DNA of 64,000 nt. It comes from Neckera pumila (taxonomy: Eukaryota; Streptophyta; Bryopsida; Hypnales; Neckeraceae). The stretch spans positions 2,420,501 through 2,484,500 of the forward strand of contig OZ018417.1 in NCBI GenBank assembly GCA_963969595.1, given 5' to 3'. This document shows, one piece after another, positions 27,090 to 37,847 of this stretch (position 1 is the stretch's first letter; every line of letters starts with the position of its first letter). The position numbers were made by a program, and so were the translations under genes. The notes under the pieces were generated by a model. It saw only the letters and a list, made by a program, of their open reading frames with translations, was not told where the DNA came from and made no database searches.

Positions 27090-28457
27090 TACAGAAAAGG
27101 AGAGGTGGGCAACAAGGCGCATGCAGGACGACGCCCCACTCCACTCCCCCAAGGGCCACCATCACGGAATGGCTCCGCCCACCAGGCCTCAAGTGCCGCC
27201 AGCGTCTGTCCACGGCATTGACGCCGTCAGTCAGCGGCCTCCCCTCCTCCCGGCAGCAGCGTCAGTCCGTCCAGGTGCAGGCGCCACAGGCTTTCGTCTG
27301 TACTCTCCTCCTTCTGGACCAACCAGACACGCGGGGGCAGACTGTGTCCACCGCCCGCAGTAACATGCCGTGGTAAGTAAACTCCCCGCAACTCCAGGTG
27401 GGAGAGAGACAGACACAGGCAGTCACTACTCACACGGCAGCGCGCGCGCGACGGGGCTGGCGGGGCGGGCAAGGGCAAGGGCCGCTTTGTATGCAGCTCC
27501 GTTCTCTCTTTTCTACTGCTACTTATTCTGCTTTGCGTTGTGGATTTCACTGTTCATGCATAGCAGAGTCGTATTGTACAGCAGCAGCGTCGTCGTCGTA
27601 GTATCCATCGTTTGTAGTTGCTGCTGCTGCTCCTGCGGCCGCTGTATCCTGGCGCCGTCATCGCATCTTTTCGTTACGCGCATATTCTCTTTTTTTCGTT
27701 TTTTTTGCAGGAAGTGAGTGACGAATGACGAGCGTCGGAGTTCTTTTATCTTGAGGTGAGGTGTAGTGAGTGTGTGTGAGAGAGAGACGGAAGGGAGACA
27801 CGAGAAAGAGAAGGGAGCCGGCAGTGTGACGGTGAGGATTTTGTAGGTGTAAGTGGTTAGTGTTCAAGGCTTGGAAGGCTACGAGTGCAACACGAGTTGC
27901 GAATGGGCCTTGAGTACTAACTGTTAAGCCTATTTGTGGGAATTCGTTGAGGCGATGACCGGCTCTTAGCTTCATTGTTCGTACAACGCAGCTCTCTGTT
28001 TCTGGAAACTGGCTCGTTGTTATCCTCAGCTGCAGCTACGGAGCTAGAAGGCTTCATCTAGTGTTAAGTAGGTGGATCAGTTATTTTCGATATATATCGG
28101 GGAATGGCCATAGCTGGCTAAGGCCACTTGAAAACGTTTGTCGATCTGCTGTGAATTGAAGCGCCGTTTGACTTCTTCCTTTTCCAGTCAAGAAGCGCCT
28201 GTGTGCGAGGCCTACGATCCCTCTGTTTTTGAGGTTGTGTGCTACGTCAAAACCCTTGCAAGTTCTAGTGGGACACCACACTGGTAAAAAAAGGTTCGGA
28301 GCACCGTTCTGTAGTGCTCTTTCGTTCTTGTTCTAGCTTTTTGAAGTCGGACAGACCTTGTTTGGGAGCAGTGGCAGGAGTGAGTGTGAAGGTTTTCCAG
28401 CTCCGCAGATAATGTGAGGGAAAGACTTGCCTGCGAGATCCTGCGAGCCAGCAGATA
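27090..28457 (+). promoter_or_regulatory. GC-rich promoter/5' leader of the HD-ZIP III gene
   Basis: GC-rich, CpG-rich sequence between AT-rich intergenic DNA and the first coding exon, including a CG-repeat tract (27439-27452), CGT and GCT triplet runs (27582-27640) and a GA-rich stretch near 27776-27815. A candidate leader intron runs from GTAAGT at 27373 to a pyrimidine-rich acceptor ending TTTTTTGCAG at 27710. Several short upstream ATGs occur. ORFs here on both strands look like composition artefacts. The transcription start is not determined. Confidence 0.5.
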
Positions 28458-31400
28458 ATGCCTGCGCCGATGTTTCACATGGAGAACGATTTTGAGACCT
28501 TCGACTCAAGCATGGAAAAGGTAGTGTACAGACAGATAGGGGTAGACGGTGACAATGTGATGCATTTCGTGTGAGGCAAGATTTTCCTCTACGTCGTTCT
28601 CCTACATTCGCGAGTTCGGTACATATGGAATGCGGGAGTTACGAGCCTAAAGTTTTGTGCTCGTTTTGAGCGGGATTGTAGTGGTGTCGTGTTCCTGTCC
28701 AACTCTTAAAGCCATAAGGTTCAAGTGGTGCTTGATTAGCATCTACAAAATGTGGTCCAGTAGAATGGTAGTTTGGTCTATTTTTAGATTTACTTTCAGC
28801 GGTACCGGTAATGTGTAGGTGTAATAAATCCTGATTTAACGTTCACTTTTCTCGATCCATGGATTCTGCTCTCTTGATCTTTCGGAGGATTTAAAGAAGA
28901 TCAGCTATTTGTTGTAGTCTTCAAGCATCCGGGGAAACTCACTTGCACTTCATGACAACAATAGCGACCTTTCTAATGGAATTTCCAAGATTTTGGCTTC
29001 ACGCTGGACATTCAATTTTGAACTGTCCAGGGTCTGAAGAGTTTAAGCTTCGTGGAGGCAGCTACACTTTTAGAGAGTGTAGTCAGTAGAACGCTGTGTG
29101 AACATCTTCAATCTTAGCTTCTGGTTGATATGGATTGCGAAATCAACGAACTGACCTTTTCTTTTTTCAGTATTCGGCTTCGTTTGCTCTGATACTTTTA
29201 ATAACGTGCTGTGCGAAACGTATCGTGTAGGTTATGTGAACTGCTTTATACTTTTCTGAAGTTCATATTGGAAATTCCTCGGAACGCCATAGGAACTGAA
29301 GCTGGTCAGATATATCATTTAAATTTCAGCGAAGTACATGGAGATGTTTCTCTGCTGCCATTACGGCATTCCATGATTAATGTCCTCTTCATGTAACCTC
29401 TGTAAATGGGAATACTTGAGCATGTTTGAACCGATCTGTTTTATTGCATGCAGGCTGGTTCTGATAAATACAAGAGCATGGATGCCTCTGGTAAGTATGT
29501 ACGTTACACTAATGAGCAAGTGGAAGCATTGGAGCGTGTGTATCACGAATGCCCGAAACCAAGCTCTATCCGACGGCATCAACTAATTAAAGAGAGTCCA
29601 ATTTTGGCGAATATCGAGCCCAAACAAATCAAAGTTTGGTTTCAGAACCGCCGGTATGAATCGCTCAGATTCACCTATATTCCAAAACCTCTACGCGTAC
29701 GCAACTCTAGGGCATGAACTTCTCTAAAGTCCTCAATGGGGATTGATCAACGTAAATATTTTTGGCTACTGAGTGAGGAAGTACTTGCATGACTAGACTA
29801 TTCAATCTTGAGTCCACTGCATGCTGAACCGCCGCTTCGTACCTTGTCCACTTCACTATTTACTTGTGCAAGATTTATATTCCTACTGTTAAGCAGATCG
29901 GCGGAGTGATCTGTGCAAATGTGCTGTAGCACATTTTTTCACGTTAGAAGGGAAAAAGTGGTAGTATAGGAGGTAGTAATGATGGAAGTCATTGTAGTCA
30001 TTAAAGTCATGGAAGTCATAATAGTCATTGTAATACTTGTTTCAGTTGTCGGGAGAAGCAACGGAAGGAAGCAACGAGGCTGGTCAGTGTCAACGCAAAG
30101 CTCACGGCGCTGAACAAACTGCTAATGGAGGAGAACGAGCGATTGGCTAAGCATACTTCGCAGCTTACCCTCGATAACCATGCGTTACGCCAGCAGCTAC
30201 CTAACCTGCCCTTACCTGATGGCAAACGTCGTCTTTCTGCACAGGTGAGTCTTTATGTTTGCTGTTGTAATCTATAAAATCTTATGCAAGTTGGAGGCCA
30301 TTATCAGAAGAATCAGCATAGTCAAGAGCTGAATTTATGGATCATTATACCTGCATTTCTATGTAGGAATTGGAGGGCAATCTAGAGGGAACTGTTTTTG
30401 GTGATAGAGCTTGAAGTTGTACACAAGGTGGTATCTTTGTTAAATTAGATGGGCAGGCTGGTGTGGCCTCCACAGATACCAGCTGCGATTCTGCTGTTAC
30501 TGGTGGACTTCCTCAGCACCCCACTCCAGAGAACTCTCCTCCGGATGGTAGCCCTGCTGGGTAATACACATTTTAAAAGCATGCGCCTTTCTAAATGAAC
30601 TTAGCATTTCTGCTAGAATTATTTCGACTTGAAGAGTCCTGATTACCAGTGTTTGTTCTAGGACTTTTGAGTCCTGTGTTACACTCCTTTTACACCCATG
30701 ACTGGAGAGTAAATCTGACAGCTGACCATGTTGACGTACCGATCGAGTTTTTTCTACTGGTTCATGTCTGACTGATTGAGACGTATCCACCAAACAGCAC
30801 GCCGCTACCTGACGCGACGCTTATGTTTTCAGATTAATTTCTATCGCGGAAGAAGCACTAACGGATTTTCTGGGAAAGGCAACAGGAACCGCAGTGGATT
30901 GGATACAGTTACCTGGTATGAAGGTACAAACGTCACACTTTCTGAACCATCATAATGGACGTGTTCTGACAGCAGGAATTTGAACCTGTTGTACTCTCTC
31001 AGTCTGTAGATTTCTGAAATATTTGTACCATCACACGCATATATTACAATAGTTTTCAACTCGAAGTATTGTAGTCCCATCAATCAATTATGCAGATAAG
31101 TAATTAGATACTGGACCATAGTTAACGAGGACTGACACTCTAGCTGACACGGAATCGATGCTGACTTTTGGGATGGGAAGGAGATCATGTTGGTGCTTGA
31201 GCCAAGAGTGTGTTGGGTACTTGAATTGGTTGCAACGCTCATTACTGATACTTCCCTCGGGAAATGCAGCCTGGTCCGGATGCCATTGGCATCATAGCTA
31301 TATCCCATGGTTGTGTGGGCATAGCCGCTCGAGCCTGTGGCCTTGTGGCGCTCGATGTTACTAAGGTTGCTGAGATCCTGAAAGATCGTCCCGGTTGGTC

Positions 31401-34400
31401 CCAAGATTGCCGCCGCATGGAGGTTCTTGGAGCCCTGCCTACAGGAAATGGGGGCACCATAGAGCTTTTGTACACCCAGGTACATGAAATATTTGTCATT
31501 CTTACTTTCGCTTACTTATCTTTTTGTGAAACACTGAATGATTGCAGATATCTAATGACTGAGACATCTAATTATCTCCTTTAATTGTCTGAAGGATAGT
31601 ATATCGTCAGTTTCTACACGTTTAAAAGCTGGAAGCTGAGATTATTTCACTTTATGGTTGTTCTCGTTTACTTTCATGAGAAATTCGTTGGGCAAACTTG
31701 ATATGTAATGGTATTGTGGCAGATGTACGCTCCTACAACTTTGGCTCCTGCTCGGGATTTTTGCACGCTTAGATACACTACTATTCTGGATGACGGAAAC
31801 TTGGTGGTGAGTTGCTTCACAACATCATTGTTGTTGTGTTTAGCCACATTGCAGTTACGAATCACTGTTCCTCTTCTGTTGGACTTTTGTTCCTGGACTT
31901 GACTCCCGGTTCATTTGAGGAAGGACTAACAAGCTTCGTTGCGCAGATCTGTGAGCGCTCACTTACTGGGAAACAAAATGGACCAACAATGCCACCTGTC
32001 CAATCTTTTGTTAGAGCAGAAATGTTTCCAAGTGGGTACTTGATTCGTCCGTGTGAAGGAGGAGGGTGCATCATTCATATTGTTGATCACGTTGAGTATG
32101 AGGTAGCTGTCCCATTATTTGAATGAATTGTTGTATTGATCTATTATTGATGGCTAATTACGTGTGAGGAGCAATCTGCTGTTTTTTCTGTACTTGTGTT
32201 GGCACCTAGGATTCTGTTGGATAAAAAAAATATATGGTGAATATTACCTTTCGATATGGAAGGGTGTATCTAGCAGAGACTGAATGCGAGCTACTCAATA
32301 TATAGACATATTTCAAAATGTGAAGAGTAGTATGTTTCTGACACTGGTTGTTTGTGTCTGTTTTCCTTTGCCTCATCCTATAGCCTTGGAGTGTGCCTGA
32401 GGTGTTACGACCCCTTTACGAGTCTCCAGCTGCCCTTGCACAGAAGTCTACAATTGCGGTATTGGCTATCACTAGTAACTTCTTCCGACGTTGGGAAATT
32501 CCTGATAGACTCTGTACACATAATTTTTTTCAAATTTGCATTTGAGACTGTCACTACATTCAAGCAGGCATCAAGGTTTTAAAATAAATTGTGGAATTGA
32601 TGAAGGCATTACGATTTTTGAGGCGCATAGCAGCAGAAGAGAATAGAGAGATCACGATCCGAAATGGCCAACACCCTGCAGTGCTTCGCACTTTAAGCCA
32701 GCGCCTAGCCAAGTACGTCTTTACAAGTGCACAGTAATTTCACTGTATGCTGGTGTATTCCCGACCTCCTCTAAGAAATTCATGGCTGGGATTGCATTTT
32801 GTTTCACCTGCGAGGTTTTCTGTATGCAGGGGCTTTAACGATGCTGTTAATGGTTTTGGGGACGATGGCTGGGTTCCCATGGGGAGTGATGGCATGGACG
32901 ACGTCAGTGTTATGCTTAATGCTACTCCCAAATCTATGGAGGGACAGATTGCAACGGAGAAGTTGCTATTTTCACTTGGCGGAGGCATATTATGTGCGAA
33001 AGCGTCTATGCTTTTACAGGTGCACCTTTGAATCTTACAATATTTTGCTCTAGACTCTTGTATGCTAGTGACTGCTTTTGGCGCAGAAAATGTTATTGAC
33101 CGTATGTCCGTGAGTCTATGTTGCTTTTAGAACGACGAAGGAGCCGGCTTTTCCTTTCATCCGATTTTGCGATTTTTGGTTTAGGGTTAATCGATGTGCT
33201 TGTCTATCAATGCAGAATGTACCGCCAGCGTTACTCATAAGGTTTTTACGAGAACATCGTTCAGAATGGGCTGATCATGACATTGACACAAATGCAGCCA
33301 CTACCTTCCGAAATACTAGTAACGGTCAGGTTTCTAGAGGGGGCATGTCCCATATGCAGTTGCCATTGCCTCTGGCTCACTCTGGTGAACAAGGCGAGGT
33401 CAGTTCACTTTCATGATTTTTTGTTTACTTTAAGATCGATCCTTGCAGTGGAGACTAGTAAGGTAACTGCATCTACTTCGCATCCCTTTCTAAAACAGAT
33501 TCTTTCCTAAATTGTACAACCTATATATGGATGAGAGCTTTTGGGTACACCTGTTTTCAGCATTGTAAAATTTCATACTTTATTCGAACGCTGTCCCAAA
33601 AATGCATAAGAAGAGAATCTAGAATACTCTCGACTTCCAACAAGATCCAACCAAAAATAAGGCAATTGAGTAATAGAACAATGCTCCATTGCTTTTTCTG
33701 ACGCAATTAGGTGTAGTTACTTATGCTGAACAGTAATAGCTGGCAGTTTCCAATGCATGGTGCTAAGACATTGTAATATTTCTGACATGCCACGTTTGGA
33801 GGCATGTCAGTTTGGTGGCATTTCATGTTTCAAATTATTCTCGTAAGCTCTCGTTGCGCATTCTTAGAGTTATGGTGATTGCTGTGTAGTTTCTGGAGGT
33901 TGTCAAGCTTGAAGGCCACAATGCAATGCAACAGTCTGTGCTGTCGCGAGACAGTTACCTGCTTCAGGTCTCTCCATCTTAAGCACCCTAATATCCCATG
34001 ACATCCTTGGGAGTATCTCAGAGAGAAATTTAAGTATCTAATCAATTTGTTTTGAAGGATTCAGAATGGGCTTGCATATTTTTTTGGCGCTATTATGCAT
34101 AATAGAGTGACCTTCTACTGAATGCTTAATGTCATGCGACAAGTCAATTTGCACTGGAATATGCGAGTCTGTCGGAAGTTTCTGACTAGGTATGGTATGC
34201 TTGTGAACAGCTATGCAGCGGGATTGAGGAGAGTGCCATTGGGGCTTGTGCTCAACTTGTTTTCGCTCCCATGGATGCCACTGTATCTGAAGATATCCCT
34301 CTTCTTCCTTCAGGCTTTCGTGTAATACCTGTTGACAACAGCGTTATGGTGAGAACCTTAAGCCCTGGCATTTCTAATAATTTTATCAACTGTTTAGTAG

Positions 34401-35927
34401 GTATCTCGTATATATTGAAGTAGCCTTCCTCATATATGATTGGATGTGTGTGGAAAGCTATTCAAAACTGTGATGTTATTGGAAACACAGTTGAAGACCG
34501 AAATTGTTTTGTTTTGCAGGACGGATTTGGTCTGAATCGTACATTAGATTTGGCTTCCACACTAGAAGGTGATCACGACGTGGACCTGAATGGAGAAACC
34601 AAGTCCAGTGGTCAAGTGCGGTCTGTGCTTACCATAGCTTTTCAGTTCGCCTACGAGGTTCATACACGCGAATCATGTGCAGTCATGGCTCGTCAGTACG
34701 TCCGCACGGTGGTTGCATCCGTGCAGCGGGTAGCCATGGCTTTAGCACCATCCCGTGGTCAACCTCGACAAGTACCTGGCAATTCAGATGCCATCAGTTT
34801 GGCACGTCACATTCTACGCAGCTACAGGTATCGATAGTAGTTTTGCCGTGACAGCTTTTGGGGAGCAAACCTGTTTTGAATTCATCTTTTTTAACTTGGG
34901 CTTTAACTTAGGTATTTTCTGGAAGTGAATGGCAGTGTGTAAGCTGTTCAAGATCTGCTTGCCTCTGGCTGGTTCAATGAATCATACATTTCAGATTAGG
35001 CTACATTTGGTACAATGAGTTTGCAAATTACGTGGATAGAACGTATTTCCGTATATTCAATTGCACTCATCGTGCTTGCAGGTTGTAAGAATCAGTGTGT
35101 TAACTTGGAAAGTTTTTTCTTGCAATTGTAGAGTACACTTGGGCATGGACCTCGTTCGGCCAGAGGTTACTGGCGATGAAAATCTATTCAAGATGTTCTG
35201 GCAACATACGGATGCCATAGTGTGTTGTGCCTGGAAGGTAGCCCTCTCCGCTGATTATGTTTACGAGAGGAAAATTGTTCCCACTGGAAACTTCGAATTA
35301 GAATCATCCTCCCCTTGCTGCCCCACGAATGTTTATGAAATATGCTTTTGTTGAGTGAGTTTCACTTGCATTATTGTAGTCTGTATTATTTCATTTTTGA
35401 TAAAATTGCTGACTTGTTCTATGGAACAGGGCATGCCGGAGTTTGTATTTGCCAATCGAGCAGGTTTGGAGATGTTTGAAACCACATCAAGCTCTTTGCA
35501 AGACCTGGCCTGGGATAAGACACTAGATGAGGATAGCCTCAAGCTTTCCTATGCCACCTTTACCCAGGTCCTGCAGCAGGTAAGAATTTCAACCATGTTC
35601 ACTGAGCCTGTGATATGAGAAAGTTGTGCAATTCTTGTTTAATTCTGGTTTATTTTGTCGCATTGCTGAGGTTCCAGCTGAACGCTGTGATACAGGAATA
35701 GCAAGTACTTGATGCTTCACCAACTAGCTTTCTTATCATAATGATTTACTTGCAATGCTCTTTGTTGAATGGGACAGGGATACAGTTATCTACCATCTGG
35801 AGTGCGCATCTCCAGCACTGGACGCACGGTGACTTACGACAGAGGTCTTGCTTGGAAAGTGTTGGATGACGAAGACACTATCCATTGCATTGCCTTTCTT
35901 TTCATGAATTGGTCCTTCATGACTTGA
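28458..35927 (+). CDS. C3HDZ: Class III HD-ZIP transcription factor (REV/PHB/C3HDZ type)
   Basis: Nuclear transcription factor that in land plants controls adaxial polarity, vascular and meristem development. Coding exons: 28458-28520, 29454-29653, 30046-30244, 30457-30560, 30833-30923, 31270-31479, 31723-31806, 31947-32102, 32384-32458, 32606-32712, 32830-33019, 33216-33398, 33890-33967, 34211-34348, 34520-34827, 35132-35237, 35430-35579, 35778-35927. Phases agree throughout, giving 863 residues (family 830-870). Homeodomain at about 34-96 (KYVRYT, IKVWFQNRRCREKQR), leucine zipper to about 135, START lipid-binding domain about 185-410 (ISIAEEALTDFLGKATGTAV), MEKHLA domain at the C-terminus (YLPSG, AWKVL, NWSF). 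The start at 28458 is chosen because its exon ends in a good donor in the right phase; Met30 in exon 2 is an alternative. The acceptor at 32604-32605 has a weak pyrimidine tract. The C-terminus is more divergent than in seed plants. Confidence 0.95.
30913..31279 (+). promoter_or_regulatory. miR165/166 target site, split by an intron
   Basis: Exon 5 ends CTGGTATGAAG (30913-30923) and exon 6 starts CCTGGTCCGG (31270-31279). Joined, these 21 nt match the canonical miR165/166 complementary site in HD-ZIP III mRNAs except for three positions at or near the 5' end of the site and one G:U-type position at its 3' end. The encoded peptide is the conserved PGMKPGP of the START domain. The site exists only in spliced mRNA, as in other land plants. 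This implies post-transcriptional control by miR166. Confidence 0.9.
33540..33650 (+). repeat. Dispersed repeat inside an HD-ZIP III intron
   Basis: Matches 19690-19800 in block order (GGTACACCTGTTTTCAGCA, TTTATTC, CTGTCCCAAAAATGCAT). It lies in the intron between exons ending at 33398 and starting at 33890, making that intron longer than most in the gene. Confidence 0.6.
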
Positions 35928-37847
35928 GTTTCAGTAGTAACGCTTGTATTTAAACTTCCTCTTCCCTCTGCTTTTCAGTAATTTGTGCCGATTGAAAGAA
36001 AAACATTGCTGGAGTACTCTCATATGGGTTGGAAACTGATTCAGCTTTTGCTGAAGACAATCCTGTATTTATTAACTATGTAAGCTACCATGGATTCTTG
36101 GTAGCATGTTCAACCACCAAGTGATTGCTGTTGCGTTGTGTTGAATGTAGAATTCCTGGTCTGACTTTGAATATTTGAAATTATTAGCGTAAAACTTCTT
36201 AAGAAATCTGAGAACGCACTGTTAAGGTCGGGTTTTGAGCATTTGTCGACAATTCAGTATGAAAGAAATAATGCAATTGGGTAAAAGTGGGGCTCAGATT
36301 CGGAAAGTATAATAGTGTAAATAGTATAATAATTATACTCTTATGTGCAGAAAACAATACATTGCATGGGAGGTACGAATATCATAAATGGAGAGGCCCA
36401 TCTAATGGGGCAACAGGGTTTCCTACAATGGACAATAGTTGGCTCTCTTATTGATTGAAAAAGATTTGATTTGTTCACAGTTGATTAGGAACAAGTTCCA
36501 GAGTTGGTAATTGTTTTACATGAAGCTAGAAAGATAAGAAGGTGTCTAGATGAAAAATTCACATTTGTATTGAATAAAGTACAATTCATTCTTTGAAGAA
36601 AAAGTTTCTTTTTTCTGCATTTTTCACCATCCTTATTTTTGCACACAATTATCTCAAATTCTCAAGGAATTCTCCTTATCCTTTGCACAAAATAGTGAAA
36701 TTAGGTTGCCTTGTCAATTAGGTTGCCTTACTTGAAATAAATTACCTCAAGGACCAATGCTAGTTCTACATGGAGGTGCATGCCACTCTCTGAACTTGTG
36801 CATAAATCTATGCTATACACATGGCTGTAAATTGAATGCATCATTGTACAGTAGTGAATATTTCTATAGTGTGGACTGTCGAGAAATTAGTGTGGGACAA
36901 TCTAATTTTACCATTTTGTGTAGATTGAAATGTTTAAATTATCCATATTATGTGAAAGAAAAATTCATGTCATTTCTTAAATATATGCCTATTGAATAGC
37001 TTTACAAATCTATTAAAAAAAGATGAAAAAGTCATTAATGTGTACTTAGTATTTAGAACATCCAAAGCAATAGACAATGAAAGTCTAGCATTAACATCCA
37101 AATGCTCAGATATAAATTATTATTATTATTATTATTATTTTTTTAATTTTCCGGAAAAGTGCTGAAGTAGCAACATACAAGAAAATGATATAGCCAAGTA
37201 ATCTAGTATTCATCTATATTTTGGATAGAACTATCTTTTCATCCACAAATTTGAATGAGTTTCATTTAAAATTTGCAATTTCATCCAAATTATTAAAAAA
37301 AATTGGGACAACTTGGCATTATCATCCAATTTTTCTTCAAATTTTCCCTATAAGCTTGGTGCTCCCCAATTATTTTTGTTGCTTTCAGACATTTAAATGC
37401 CTAAAACTAAAACCCTGCTATAAACCACACCTGTAAACAAGAAAAGAAGAACTCGGAAAACTTGCAAATGTGTACACAAATCCCTAACCAAATGCAGATA
37501 TGCAGGTGCATTACAAAACCCATAGAAAGCCAAATAAGAGTCTAAAGTACAGACTAAAAGTACACAAACTTGATCAAAGGTCAAATAGACCATGCATGGG
37601 GAACGTTTACGATGTGGGGGTTTAAGAAAACACCGCAAGATATACAGCCTACTACGAAACGCCTAACGCGGAAGTCTATTACAATCCAGAAAGGACTAAT
37701 GAGAAGTGGACAGTCGGCAAGAGTATATCTGAGATATATATATACAACGCCGTCGAAGAAGACAACGATCGCATCAACGAGAGAAATGTAGTGTAATCCA
37801 ACTTGAAATGCTAATAAACCAGCAAACTAAAACAATGAAAAAGACCG
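35928..37847. other. Intergenic region between convergent HD-ZIP III and ELC genes
   Basis: Holds the 3' UTRs of two convergent genes, a family-B TIR element (36685-36923) and an (ATT)n run near 37118-37138. No additional gene recognised. Confidence 0.6.
36685..36923. mobile_element. Small TIR element, family B, copy 2
   Basis: About 239 bp. The left end GCACAAAATAGTGAAATTAG pairs with the right end CTAATTTTACCATTTTGTG with few mismatches, and the inner GGTTGCC repeat is shared with the copy at 24475-24683. No coding capacity. Lies between two genes. Confidence 0.7.

Noticed and set aside
27079..27975. Several overlapping ORFs on both strands in GC-rich DNA upstream of the HD-ZIP III gene
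   Set aside because: Composition effect in a promoter/leader region; no family similarity, no consistent splice-linked frame, and low-complexity content.
31084..31499. Minus-strand ORFs of 85-133 residues opposite the START domain exon
   Set aside because: Shadows of the HD-ZIP III coding exon on the other strand; no homology of their own.
32571..32605. CAAGCAG at 32562-32568 as the acceptor for the tenth HD-ZIP III exon
   Set aside because: The sequence after it hits a stop soon and lacks homology; the weaker GAAG at 32602-32605 restores the conserved ALRFLRRIA block in phase.
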